Notes: generated by a model not told the origin, from the sequence alone. DNA of 59,367 nt from an uncultured Prevotella sp. (GCA_902798285.1 CADBVZ010000018.1:1-59367), one strand, 5' to 3'; numbered from the stretch's first letter, positions 17,630 to 25,903 are shown. Program-made: numbers and translations.

Positions 17630-17731
17630 TTCAGCTGGATGTTAGGAAGAGTTGTTCTGATTCATACGTTTTGGTTTCTTTTTTGAGTTAATATGCTAAA
17701 TAGTTGAAATAGATACACTCTTAATCGGTTG

Positions 17732-17763
17732 CAAAGATATATTTATTTTCTTAAAACAACAAA
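17732..17763 (-). promoter_or_regulatory. susC operon promoter
   Basis: Minus-strand TTTG (17760-17763), 20-nt spacer, TATCTTTG (17732-17739): a full Bacteroidetes housekeeping-type promoter. It sits 206 bp from the susC ATG. Confidence 0.75.
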
Positions 17764-17925
17764 ATATTATTCATAAAAGTTTTGGTTTCTTTACAGAAAA
17801 CCCCCAAAATGTAACATTTAACAAAGTCCTTGTTGCTTTTTGCAAATTAATCCTAATAAACGTTTGCTCGTTTTTAACGGAATCATAGACGTTTTAACTA
17901 TGGAATAGATACCTCACGAAAACCA

Positions 17926-17978
17926 ATTATATTATATAATATATGTACGCTGCGCACGCGAACATATATTAATATAAG
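17926..17978. repeat. Inverted repeat between susC promoter and recombinase remnant
   Basis: AATATATGT (17938-17946) and ACATATATT (17962-17970) form perfect 9-bp arms, and with one indel the arms extend to about 15-16 bp (TTATATAATATATGT). The loop is GC-rich with TGCGCA at its centre. It lies just past the recombinase stop codon. It could be a terminator without a T-tract or a remnant attachment/recombination site. Confidence 0.5.
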
Positions 17979-18016
17979 GGCATACTCTTTACAACGAATG
18001 TAAATTATACGCTTCG

Positions 18017-18886
18017 TCATATATTTAATTTTTCGGCAAGTCGATCCATGTCTTCCTCCAATTTATGCATTGTTATTTTTGCATAGATTTGAGTCGTTGT
18101 GATATTGGTGTGTCCAAGCAAACGGCTCAGACTTTCTATTGGCATTCCCTTGTTAAGTGCCAGTACGGCAAAAGTATGCCGGGCACAATGGAATGAGATT
18201 CGCTTTCTGATGCCGACTTCTTCCATCACTCTATGAATACGTTTAGCCATAGTTGCATATTCCATTTGCTCAAAAACATATTCTCCCTGATGTTGATATC
18301 TTATAATCACTTGATATGGAACTTCCAAGAGTTTAACTTGAAACGGAATGTTAGTCTTATGTCTTTGGGAAACAATCCATTTTGATCCATTGATGTCGAC
18401 AATATTCTCATATTTAAGTTCTTTCAAGTCAATAAAAGCCAGGCCTGTAAATGCAGAAAACACAAACACATCACGAGTAAAAGTCAGTGCCTTATCCTCA
18501 AATTCATGGTCCATCAGCAATTTGAGTTCACCCTCCGTGAGGTACTCTCTCGGACGGATGTTTTTAGCGAGACGGAATCCGGCAAAAGGATTCCAAGTAA
18601 GGACACCTCTTTGGTAAGCCCTCGTCACGACTCCTTTCAACTGTTGGCATGCCAACCATACAGTGCCGCCCCTTAGACCACGTTCTACACTCAAATAGAC
18701 ACTGAAGTCGTGAATAAACTGCGGTGTCAACTCTTTCATGGCAATGTCTTCCATGTTGAAATGTTCTTTTAGGCATTTCTCAACATAGGTCTTTCCTTGT
18801 AGCATTGCTTTCCATGTACTTGCCGAACGGTCTTTCCCGATGCGGCTTTCGAGACTTCTCAAGTCTTCTTCGTAAACAGACAACAA
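18017..18886 (-). pseudogene. N-terminally truncated tyrosine recombinase (integrase remnant)
   Basis: 289 codons from a TTG at 18886. The sequence corresponds to residues ~120 onward of Bacteroidetes phage-type integrases (normally ~400 aa). The SAM-like core-binding domain starts within LSVYEEDLRSLESRIGKDRS, and the catalytic domain follows with TGLAFIDL, HCARHTF (HxxR) and LGHTNITTTQIYAKI (His and the nucleophile Tyr). The arm-binding N-terminal domain is missing: no homologous sequence is seen in any frame upstream to 19025, and no ATG starts the frame. A nearby ATG at 18923 is in a different frame. The usual first catalytic Arg is absent from the TGLAF segment, which is common in this clade. 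Probably a relic of an integrated element rather than an active integrase. Confidence 0.8.
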
Positions 18887-19237
18887 TGTCTGTCTGTTCC
18901 TTTTTTTCTATTCTTTTTTTCATGTCTTTAGTTTTTGAGCTTAGTGCTCACAAAGGTAATATATAAATTTAAATTCTTAAGAAGTCCAGGAATGGCGATA
19001 CAATCTCCCGTATCGTCAATCATATTTGTATACATATTCACTAATTGCATATACTTGCGCTTTTAGACAACAAGTTTGTTTTCAACATGGAAACAGGGAC
19101 TTTCCTCGGAGTAAAGTCGGACTTTACTCCGAGGAAACCTCCACTTTACTCCGAGTAAACTTCCACTCTGAACCGTCCCTTTCAGAATGTATATTTATCC
19201 ATCGACTTACAAATCAACAGACTTTTCAGACTAAATA
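18887..19237. other. 351-bp non-coding region with palindromic repeat cluster
   Basis: Lies between the recombinase remnant and the NigD-like gene. It contains the palindromic element at 19101-19160 and otherwise AT-rich sequence with no supported gene. The missing recombinase N-terminus is not here. Confidence 0.7.
19101..19160. repeat. Palindromic TTTACTCsGAGTAAA repeat cluster (locus 1)
   Basis: 18-bp perfect arms (TTTCCTCGGAGTAAAGTC at 19101-19118 and its complement at 19120-19137) leave a 1-nt loop. A further unit, ACTTTACTCCGAGTAAAC, follows at 19143-19160. The same core occurs at 41097-41155, about 22 kb away, also between genes. Confidence 0.85.
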
Positions 19238-19906
19238 TTATTGTAAAGGCAAGGTCTTTACAACAAGACCTGAGTAGGAATTAATGGATATACGAACAGA
19301 ATCGGCAGTAAGTTGGGATGTGGGAATACTGACATAGGCTTTCGTAGAATAATACTCAGGTACACGGTTCTGATCATGATGAAGTAACAAATGATGAGTA
19401 CGAGCACCATTGGCATATGTCATGATGGTATCGGTCAGGAAAGCAAGTTGCTGCACTGCAGATGTATCCTCCGTAACACCTGTTTTGAGTTGAAGATAAA
19501 CATTCAGATATTTACCCGATTTACTCAACCACATACTTTCGAACTTAACCGGGTCGGTACGAAACTCCTTGTCAAACTCTTTTAGGGGTTGTACAATTGA
19601 ACAAGGCACTTGGCCTATAGAAATGACTTCAGCCTCAAACTGCCCCTTTGATTTTTCCACCTTATTATAATATAGCATGCAGCGATAAGTAGTATCCCCT
19701 GTGGTGATCCACTTAGCCGAATATGGATCTGATAAAGGCAATTGGTCTCCATCATCAGTCGTCATGGAGACAATCTGCTTATTGGCATTAACATGTGCCT
19801 CAACGAAATCGCCCCGCATGAGTGAATATTCGCCATCACCTTTTTCATACACTTCCTGTGTACAAGATACAGCAAACAGCAGAAATATGCCTAAAGCCTT
19901 TTTCAT
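19238..19906 (-). CDS. NigD-like lipoprotein
   Basis: 222-aa lipoprotein (signal ending FAVSC, residues 11-15). The sequence resembles the NigD-like family of Bacteroidales: an N-terminal OB-like beta domain (GDFVEAHVNANKQIVSMTTDDGDQL) and a C-terminal beta-sandwich (MWLSKSGKYLNVYLQLKTG, ending in an SVRISINSYSGLVV-type strand set). NigD was named from a Prevotella bacteriocin locus; the biochemical role of family members is not established. The start overlaps the acyltransferase stop by 4 nt (ATGA), so it is the last gene of the run that begins with the PASTA gene. No obvious terminator follows; the palindromic element at 19101-19160 is the only strong structure downstream. Confidence 0.75.
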   Translation of the reverse strand: MKKALGIFLLFAVSCTQEVYEKGDGEYSLMRGDFVEAHVNANKQIVSMTTDDGDQLPLSDPYSAKWITTGDTTYRCMLYYNKVEKSKGQFEAEVISIGQVPCSIVQPLKEFDKEFRTDPVKFESMWLSKSGKYLNVYLQLKTGVTEDTSAVQQLAFLTDTIMTYANGARTHHLLLHHDQNRVPEYYSTKAYVSIPTSQLTADSVRISINSYSGLVVKTLPLQ

Positions 19907-21054
19907 CCAGCAGCAAGTTTATTCTTAACAGGGTTAGCATACATTGTCAGCATGCGTTCACGAAGGAAAGCCTCATCTTTATCTGGAAGATTTATCTTAG
20001 CCATCTGATTAGAAAGATACTCTTCAAAGCGTTGCTTGTCAGCATCCGTATAATATGAAGAATGATCAGAATTACCATTCAACTCATCCAGGGCAATATA
20101 GTTACAGGGATAAAGCTGATAGCCCCTATGAATCCCCTTATCCATTCGTTCTGCAAGGGACTTATAGAATTCTGCCTTGGGAAGGTCGGAGAGCTCATCA
20201 ATCCAGGTGTTAATAGGAAGGGCTGGACGATATACGACACGTCCTTTATAACCAAACAGGCCTATTTTCATATTATCAAGGTCATCCTGGCGCGACTTCT
20301 TGAAAGCTGGGTTATCACGCTTCTGCTGGAATTCCTGGGCCTTGAGATAATCACATGGATCATATTCATAACTGATTGTGAGGGGTACGATATTGAGCTC
20401 TTTCAGGTCTCCTCCCATAGCAAGCATCTTCAGTACAGCATCCTGAGTACGATCGTTTGAGTCCTTTGCCCTACCCTCACGCTGGGAAATCCAAATATTT
20501 TCATTCTTCTTGGTTACGGCAAAGTGAATATAACGGCTCATCAACTGAGAGGCAGAAAGTGTTTCACGGAGTGAGAGACCACGACGCACAGTGAACGCTT
20601 TATTCATACGAACCAGTCGCTTAATCCAAGGATAGATAAGCAGATTATCGCCAATACCGATCTCAACCGTCGTAGGATAGCCAGCATCTACCAGCATAAC
20701 ATCCAAAAATGCAGAATCGAGAACTATATCACGATGGTTTGATACAAAAGTATATCGAAGTTCACGGGAGCCTGGCCCCGTAAAACCCTTATCATCGAAA
20801 GTACATCCATCGGTATACTTACGAATAATGTACTTCACAATAGGTTTCATGAAACGTTTCTGGAAATCGAGTGGTGTTTTTACGCCAGTAAAAGCCAGAC
20901 GCAACAAGCCGTTACGTATTGGTTTGGGCAACCAAGGCGCAAAACCCTTTAGGATGACATTCAGTTGGCGATCGTTGAGCAAATCCTCGAACGCCTGCTT
21001 CATCTCTTCCGGCTCGTACGGCCGGATCTCGCTAAATTCCTCCGGAACCTTCAT
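19903..21054 (-). CDS. Glycerolipid-type acyltransferase (PlsC-like)
   Basis: 383-aa acyltransferase of the 1-acyl-glycerol-phosphate acyltransferase superfamily. The acceptor-binding catalytic motif appears as SNHRDIVLDSAF, close to the classical HX4D but with one extra residue before the Asp. The downstream ISQREGRAKDSND segment corresponds to the EG-x-R motif that contacts the phosphate. A basic block (RRGLSLRETLSASQLMSRYI) lies between them. It probably moves acyl chains onto a phospholipid or membrane-lipid acceptor at the inner membrane. It lies 17 bp downstream of ddl and overlaps the NigD-like gene by 4 nt, so it shares a cell-envelope operon. The exact acceptor cannot be told. Confidence 0.75.
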   Translation of the reverse strand: MKVPEEFSEIRPYEPEEMKQAFEDLLNDRQLNVILKGFAPWLPKPIRNGLLRLAFTGVKTPLDFQKRFMKPIVKYIIRKYTDGCTFDDKGFTGPGSRELRYTFVSNHRDIVLDSAFLDVMLVDAGYPTTVEIGIGDNLLIYPWIKRLVRMNKAFTVRRGLSLRETLSASQLMSRYIHFAVTKKNENIWISQREGRAKDSNDRTQDAVLKMLAMGGDLKELNIVPLTISYEYDPCDYLKAQEFQQKRDNPAFKKSRQDDLDNMKIGLFGYKGRVVYRPALPINTWIDELSDLPKAEFYKSLAERMDKGIHRGYQLYPCNYIALDELNGNSDHSSYYTDADKQRFEEYLSNQMAKINLPDKDEAFLRERMLTMYANPVKNKLAAG

Positions 21055-21071
21055 GATTTCATTACTACTTT

Positions 21072-22064
21072 TTACACAAACTGATTCTCAACAATCTCTG
21101 AGAGTACATCTGTCATTGAGAGCCCTGCAGCACGCACCTGCTGTGGAATAAAACTGGTAGCAGTCATTCCTGGCGTGGTATTAACCTCAAGCATGGATAT
21201 CTTACCCTCCTTCGAGATGATATAGTCAATACGAATAATACCATTACAATGCAGAATGTCGTAGATATGGCTAGTAATCTGACGTACCCTTTCCGTAACA
21301 TCCTCTGGCAGACGTGCGGGAGTGATCTCTTGTACCTGTCCATTGTATTTGGCATCGTAATCGAAGAACTCATTAGAAGTTACAACCTCAGTAGCAGGTA
21401 ACACTACCGATTTCTGTTTTGTTTTATAGACTCCTATAGATATTTCCGTACCATCAAGGAAGCTTTCGACCATAATCTCCGGACTCTCCAACATGGCCTT
21501 ACGGATGGCAGGAGCCAGCTGATCCTTGTTCTTCACCTTTGAAACACCAAACGATGAACCGTCGGCAGCAGGCTTGACAAAACAAGGCATACCTATGCGT
21601 TCTTCTATCTCATCATCGGAAACCAGTTCTTCGTAGCCCTTACGAATTAACATGGAATCGGCCACACTTACACCATAGCCACGCAAATACTGGTTAAGCA
21701 CGAACTTGTCGAAAGTCATAGCCTCCACCAAAACACTACTGGTACTATAAGGAAGTCCTATCAAGTCGAAATAACCTTGCAGTATTCCATTCTCACCCGG
21801 GGTACCGTGAATGGTGATATATGCATAGTCGAAGAGTTTCGCCTTACCATTTTCCATAAACGAGAAATCGTTACGGTCAATGGCGGCTGTTGTACCATCA
21901 GGCAGTTCTACATGCCAGTCCTGGCCTTTTATATCAACGATATATACATTGTAGCGCTCCTTATCGAAGAAGGAGTACAATCCCTGTGCAGAGCGCAGTG
22001 ATACGTCATGTTCCGATGAGTCGCCACCACAAACGATGGCTATAGTTCTCTTTAAGTTTTTCAT
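21072..22064 (-). CDS. ddl: D-alanine--D-alanine ligase
   Basis: 330-aa ATP-grasp ligase that joins two D-Ala for peptidoglycan precursor synthesis in the cytosol; the product is used by MurF, encoded in this window at 36399. Motifs: AIVCGGDSSEHDVSLRSA at the N-terminus (the G-G-x-S-x-E-H-x-V-S signature), IHGTPGENGILQGYFDLIGLPY, CFVKPAADGSSFGVSKV (ATP-grasp), GTEISIGV, RIDYIISKEGKISMLEVNTTPGMTATSF (metal-binding Glu and Asn). Length is normal. It sits 8 bp after the pseudouridine synthase gene in the PASTA-rluD-ddl-acyltransferase-NigD run. Confidence 0.95.
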   Translation of the reverse strand: MKNLKRTIAIVCGGDSSEHDVSLRSAQGLYSFFDKERYNVYIVDIKGQDWHVELPDGTTAAIDRNDFSFMENGKAKLFDYAYITIHGTPGENGILQGYFDLIGLPYSTSSVLVEAMTFDKFVLNQYLRGYGVSVADSMLIRKGYEELVSDDEIEERIGMPCFVKPAADGSSFGVSKVKNKDQLAPAIRKAMLESPEIMVESFLDGTEISIGVYKTKQKSVVLPATEVVTSNEFFDYDAKYNGQVQEITPARLPEDVTERVRQITSHIYDILHCNGIIRIDYIISKEGKISMLEVNTTPGMTATSFIPQQVRAAGLSMTDVLSEIVENQFV

Positions 22065-22072
22065 TTCTTTCT

Positions 22073-23143
22073 TTATTTCGATTTAATATATTTTCTCCAT
22101 TTTTCAATCAATGCTGTCATATCCTCAGGCCAATCCGATGTAAAGTCCATCTGTTGTCCCGTCGTAGGATGTATGAAGCCCAAGGTCTTGGCGTGAAGCA
22201 CCTGACGGGGGCAAAGTTTGAAACAGTTCTGAATGTATGCCTTATAACTGGCCGTACGTTCTCCCCTAAGAATTTCGGTACCACCATAGCGTTCATCAGC
22301 AAACAGAGGGTGACCGATATGTTTCATATGAGCTCGGATCTGGTGGGTACGACCTGTTTCCAGAACACATTCCACCAAAGTTGTATAGCCATACCGTTCC
22401 ATCACCTTGTAGTGAGTAACGGCGGGTTTGCCTATCTCCGAATCAGGAGGAAAAACTTCCATCCGCAGACGGTCTTTCGGGTCACGTCCGATATTTCCTT
22501 CTATCCGTCCTTCATCCTCTACTATATTTCCCCACACCAAAGCATTATAACTCCGATGAGTAGTCTTATTAAAGAATTGCTTACCAAGAGATGTCTTGGC
22601 ATCAGGCGTTTTCGCAACAACAAGTAGCCCACTGGTATCCTTGTCGATACGATGTACAAGTCCCACCTCCGGATCATTGGGGTCATACGATTCCAAATCC
22701 TTCAGATGCCAAGCAATGGCGTTTACTAACGTTCCACTGAAATTTCCACAGCCAGGATGTACCACCATGCCCGCTGGCTTGTTAATAACCATCAAGTCGT
22801 CATCTTCATACACCACTTCCAAAGGTATATCCTCAGGTTCGATGGTTGTATCATAGTGCGGACGGTCAAGCATCAGAGTAATGACATCTCCCGCGCGTAC
22901 CTTATAATTACTTTTTACCGGAGTACCATTTACCTGTATAAAGCCAGCTTCCGCAGCTTTCTGGACTCGGTTACGACTGGAATGAGGCTGATGTTCCACG
23001 ATATACTTGTCAATACGAACAGGCACTTGCCCCTTATCCACCTCCATACGGAAGTGTTCATACAACTGCCCATCGTTTTCCGATTCCTCGGAAATCTCAT
23101 CAGTCAACAAGTCTATATCATCCAGTTCTTCCTCGCCAATCAT
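22073..23143 (-). CDS. rluD: RluD-family 23S rRNA pseudouridine synthase
   Basis: 356-aa RluA/RluD-type pseudouridine synthase. An acidic N-terminal extension (~30 residues: EEELDDIDLLTDEISEESEN) precedes an S4 RNA-binding domain (VRIDKYIVEH, ~36-95) and the catalytic domain with VHRIDKDTSGLLVVAKT, whose Asp attacks the uridine C1'. Motifs ETGRTHQIRAHM and HAKTLGFIHP complete the family pattern. It is expected to modify helix 69 of 23S rRNA, by family analogy only. The ATG overlaps the PASTA gene stop by 1 nt (TAATG) and ddl follows after 8 bp. Confidence 0.9.
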   Translation of the reverse strand: MIGEEELDDIDLLTDEISEESENDGQLYEHFRMEVDKGQVPVRIDKYIVEHQPHSSRNRVQKAAEAGFIQVNGTPVKSNYKVRAGDVITLMLDRPHYDTTIEPEDIPLEVVYEDDDLMVINKPAGMVVHPGCGNFSGTLVNAIAWHLKDLESYDPNDPEVGLVHRIDKDTSGLLVVAKTPDAKTSLGKQFFNKTTHRSYNALVWGNIVEDEGRIEGNIGRDPKDRLRMEVFPPDSEIGKPAVTHYKVMERYGYTTLVECVLETGRTHQIRAHMKHIGHPLFADERYGGTEILRGERTASYKAYIQNCFKLCPRQVLHAKTLGFIHPTTGQQMDFTSDWPEDMTALIEKWRKYIKSK

Positions 23144-23787
23144 TATTCTATCAACTCCTCAAACTCATCCACATCACCATTTTGCATCATCTGATACTCT
23201 GGTTCTATATAGTCAATTTCTTCTCCTGCATCATATCGTCCACTACCTATCATCAACGTGAGAGGACTTTCTATCGACACATGATCGCCGGTAGAAACAC
23301 GTCGGCCCCTGCAAAGAATACCATAAACCCAGTCTTTCTCGCCTTCCACGAGTTTCGGCGGCAGTAATTTAAATCCCAAAGCCATCAGTTTTGCTTCTGC
23401 CTCACGATAACTACTATTATCCACTACATCAGGAATAGCGAAAGAAGGAGAAGAGGGTGAGTTAACCGTCACATAGATGGTATGGCCAGTCTTTACCATC
23501 GTACCTGGCCCAGGATTCTGCGAAAGTACACAATCGGCAGGTAAGTGCTTATTATAACCAGAGTCGCTGACAATGATATTCAATCCTTCGTCCAATATCA
23601 GACTGTGGGCATTTGCATACAACATTCCTTCTACCTTAGGTACTTTTATTCCTTCGCCATGGTGTGTATACCAGTCAAGTCCGTACTTCACCCCGAACAT
23701 CAAGCCTACCACCACAAGCAGCATAGCCAGCAGATTAAGTATCAGAAACTTACTGCAGAATTTTCCTAAGAATTCCTTTGCTTTCAT
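23143..23787 (-). CDS. PASTA-domain membrane protein
   Basis: 214-aa protein with one N-terminal transmembrane helix (residues ~13-35) and a periplasmic part made of PASTA repeats (IKVPKVEGMLYANAHSLILDEGLN; NPGPGTMVKTGHTIYVTVN; FAIPDVVDNSSYREAEAKLMALGFKL). PASTA modules bind peptidoglycan or muropeptides in known cases. There is no kinase domain, as is usual for the stand-alone Bacteroidetes form. It is the first gene of the envelope run with rluD and ddl, driven by a full promoter at 23809-23840. A role in sensing or organising cell wall near Ddl-dependent synthesis is inferred from context. Confidence 0.85.
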   Translation of the reverse strand: MKAKEFLGKFCSKFLILNLLAMLLVVVGLMFGVKYGLDWYTHHGEGIKVPKVEGMLYANAHSLILDEGLNIIVSDSGYNKHLPADCVLSQNPGPGTMVKTGHTIYVTVNSPSSPSFAIPDVVDNSSYREAEAKLMALGFKLLPPKLVEGEKDWVYGILCRGRRVSTGDHVSIESPLTLMIGSGRYDAGEEIDYIEPEYQMMQNGDVDEFEELIE

Positions 23788-23808
23788 TCTAATATCCTAT
23801 TTTGTTGG

Positions 23809-23840
23809 CAAAGGTACAAATAAAAGAGAGAAAAACCAAA
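23809..23840 (-). promoter_or_regulatory. Promoter of the PASTA-rluD-ddl operon
   Basis: Minus-strand TTTG (23837-23840), 20-nt spacer, TACCTTTG (23809-23816), ending 22 bp before the start codon. Confidence 0.75.
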
Positions 23841-23847
23841 TTTTAGC

Positions 23848-23890
23848 AAAAAAAACAGAAAGAAGCAAAGAATCTTCTCTACTTCTTTCT
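23848..23890 (-). terminator. rpmH terminator
   Basis: GAAAGAAG/CTTCTTTC arms followed by a T-rich tract on the minus strand (23848-23855), 35 bp after the rpmH stop. Confidence 0.6.
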
Positions 23891-23924
23891 ATTTAAACCA
23901 ATATTTCCTTGATAATGCGGATCT

Positions 23925-24080
23925 TTACTTTCCGTGATTCTCGTCAGAAACAGTTAACTTCTTGCGACCCTTTGCACGACGTGCAGCCAGTACGCGACGG
24001 CCATTCTTCGTAGCCATTCTCTCACGGAAGCCGTGCTTGTTTACGCGACGGCGATTGTGGGGCTGAAATGTTCTCTTCAT
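23925..24080 (-). CDS. rpmH: 50S ribosomal protein L34
   Basis: 51-aa basic ribosomal protein, short enough to be missed by ORF filters. The translation starts [20 protein letters not shown] and continues [20 protein letters not shown], the near-invariant L34 sequence; the C-terminal tail [10 protein letters not shown] is lineage-specific. It has its own -7 box (24128-24135) and a terminator, and is divergent from efp. The usual bacterial partner rnpA is not adjacent here. Confidence 0.97.
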   Translation of the reverse strand: MKRTFQPHNRRRVNKHGFRERMATKNGRRVLAARRAKGRKKLTVSDENHGK

Positions 24081-24127
24081 TGCTTTTTTACTTATTTAAT
24101 TCTGTTATTATTTACCGATTTGGGGTG

Positions 24128-24135
24128 CAAAAGTA
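24128..24135 (-). promoter_or_regulatory. -7 box (TACTTTTG) for rpmH
   Basis: TAnnTTTG match on the minus strand, 48 bp upstream of the rpmH ATG. Confidence 0.55.
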
Positions 24136-24230
24136 CTCATTTCTTTTGAATTACGCAAGTTTTATGCGAAAATTAGTGCAACTTTTTGTGTTTTTTTCCA
24201 AAAAAGAGGGATAATCACGAATAAAATGCG

Positions 24231-24238
24231 TAACTTTG
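24231..24238 (+). promoter_or_regulatory. -7 box (TAACTTTG) for efp
   Basis: TAnnTTTG match 38 bp upstream of the efp ATG. Confidence 0.55.
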
Positions 24239-24276
24239 CACCCGCAAAAGAAACAAAATCAATTATTTAAAGGTAT

Positions 24277-24843
24277 ATGATTAATTCACAAGACATTAAA
24301 AAAGGTACTGCTATCCGTATGGATGGTGGCATCTGGGTGTGCATCGATTTTCAGCACAGAAAGCCAGGTAAGGGTAACACAATTATGATCATCAAGGTGA
24401 AGAACGTTTCTGACGGTCGAGTACTGGAGCGTCGCTTCAACATTGGTGAAAAGCTGGAGGACGTAGTCATTGAGCGTCGTCCCTACCAGTATCTCTATGA
24501 AGATCAGTCTGGTCGTATCTTCATGAATCAGGAGACTTTTGAGCAGATTCCCATCGACAACGAACTCGTAATCGGTCATGAGTATATGAAGGAGAGCGAT
24601 ATCGTGGAAGTTGTTTCAGACACTACCGACGGTACTATTCTCTATGCAGAAATGCCTGTTAAGACCGTTCTTCGTGTAACACATTCTGAGCCCGGTATCA
24701 AAGGTGACACCGCTACGAACACGCTGAAGCCCGCAACTCTGGAGACTGGTGTAGAAGTTCGCGTACCCCTGTTTATCAACGAGGGCGACCTGATTCAGGT
24801 TGACACTCGCGACGGCAGCTATCTGCAGCGCGTAAAGGAATAA
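24277..24843 (+). CDS. efp: Translation elongation factor P
   Basis: 188-aa EF-P, three OB-like domains, which rescues ribosomes stalled on polyproline. The domain I loop reads RKPGKGNT, so the residue at the tip that is modified in other bacteria is a lysine here; no epmA/epmB-like modification genes are in the window. The C-terminal signature is THSEPGIKGDTATNTLKPATLETGVEVRVPLFI. The TAA stop overlaps the ATG of the following glycosyltransferase by one base, so the two are probably translated from the same message. Confidence 0.96.
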   Translation: MINSQDIKKGTAIRMDGGIWVCIDFQHRKPGKGNTIMIIKVKNVSDGRVLERRFNIGEKLEDVVIERRPYQYLYEDQSGRIFMNQETFEQIPIDNELVIGHEYMKESDIVEVVSDTTDGTILYAEMPVKTVLRVTHSEPGIKGDTATNTLKPATLETGVEVRVPLFINEGDLIQVDTRDGSYLQRVKE

Positions 24844-25877
24844 TGAAATACTCCATTATCGTTCCAGTCTATAATCGTCCCAATGAGGTCGATGAACTTC
24901 TGCAGAGTCTCTGTCAGCAGACGGTTAAAGACTTTGAAGTGCTCATCATAGAAGACGGATCGATAAAAACTTGCAAGGATGTTTGCGATAAATACGCAAA
25001 CATCCTTGTTTTGCATTATCATGCCAAGGAGAATAGCGGTCCTGGTCAAAGTCGTAACTACGGAGCCGAACGCGCTAAAGGGGAATATGTAATTATCCTC
25101 GATTCTGATGTTGTACTACCCAACACTTACATAGAGGCAATAGACAAATCTCTTACCTCTGAAATAATCGCTTTTGGTGGCCCTGACGCCGCTCATCCCT
25201 CTTTCACTCCTATTCAGAAGGCAATCAGCTATTCCATGACATCCTTCTTCACAACAGGTGGCATCCGAGGTGGAAAAGCCAAACTAGACAAGTTTTATCC
25301 CCGTTCGTTCAATATGGGGATACGTCGGGATGTCTATCTCCAATTGGGTGGATTTACAAAGATGCGTTTTGGCGAGGACATCGACTTCTCCTACCGTATC
25401 GTCGAGGCAGGCTATCGCCCACAGCTTTTCCCAGAAGCATGGGTATGGCACAAACGACGTACAGATTTCCACAAGTTTTTCCGCCAGGTGTACAATAGTG
25501 GCATCGCACGCATCAACTTAGAGAAACGTCATCCCGGGACAATGAAGTTCGTTCATCTGCTGCCAACGGTCTTCACAGTTGGTGTTATCGGACTCATCCT
25601 GATCTCTGCCGTAGGACGTGCTTTAATGCACTATATCGATCGCGACCAGTTCTATTGGATGTGCTTTGCCCCATGGATACCTATTATATTATATAGTCTT
25701 CTGATATTTTTCGATTCATCTATCAAGAATCGCAGCTTGAAAGTTGGATTTCTATCTATCCCTGCAGCCTTTGTCCAATTGATGGGCTACGGCTTAGGGT
25801 TCATCGAATCATGGTGGAAACGTTGCATCCTTAAACAAGACGAATTTCAAGCATTTGAAAAGACATTCTACAAATAA
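24843..25877 (+). CDS. Family 2 glycosyltransferase, membrane-anchored
   Basis: 344-aa GT-A fold glycosyltransferase. It has an N-terminal nucleotide-binding segment (SIIVPVYNRPNEVDELLQSL), a D-x-D-type site (VIILDSDVVLP), a GEDIDFSYRIVEAGY acceptor/catalytic region and AWVWHKRRTDFHKFFRQVYN, a pattern seen in Q-x-x-R-W-like regions of this family. Two to three hydrophobic helices in the last third (around residues 240-265, 280-295 and 305-330) anchor it in the inner membrane. It is likely to act on cell-surface polysaccharide or lipid-linked sugar, but donor and acceptor are not predictable. Translationally coupled to efp; the radC gene follows after 26 bp. Confidence 0.85.
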   Translation: MKYSIIVPVYNRPNEVDELLQSLCQQTVKDFEVLIIEDGSIKTCKDVCDKYANILVLHYHAKENSGPGQSRNYGAERAKGEYVIILDSDVVLPNTYIEAIDKSLTSEIIAFGGPDAAHPSFTPIQKAISYSMTSFFTTGGIRGGKAKLDKFYPRSFNMGIRRDVYLQLGGFTKMRFGEDIDFSYRIVEAGYRPQLFPEAWVWHKRRTDFHKFFRQVYNSGIARINLEKRHPGTMKFVHLLPTVFTVGVIGLILISAVGRALMHYIDRDQFYWMCFAPWIPIILYSLLIFFDSSIKNRSLKVGFLSIPAAFVQLMGYGLGFIESWWKRCILKQDEFQAFEKTFYK

Positions 25878-25903
25878 ACAACAAGAAAACTTAAAATAAC
25901 GCT

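Larger units (their letters stand above)
17527..18016. other. 490-bp non-coding region: susC leader and recombinase 3' flank
   Basis: Between susC and the truncated recombinase. It holds the susC promoter (17732-17763), a roughly 200-nt leader with a GC-rich hairpin (17605-17629), AT-rich spacer, and an inverted repeat near 17926-17978. No open reading frame with coding character is seen. Confidence 0.7.

Noticed and set aside
18017-19160. Active mobile element or integron
   Set aside because: The recombinase lacks its N-terminal domain and no cargo, excision or transfer genes or clear attachment duplication are present.
24277-25877. Glycosyltransferase as EF-P rhamnosyltransferase (EarP-like)
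   Set aside because: EarP acts on an arginine-type EF-P and is a soluble GT-B enzyme; here the protein is a membrane GT-A type and the loop residue is lysine.
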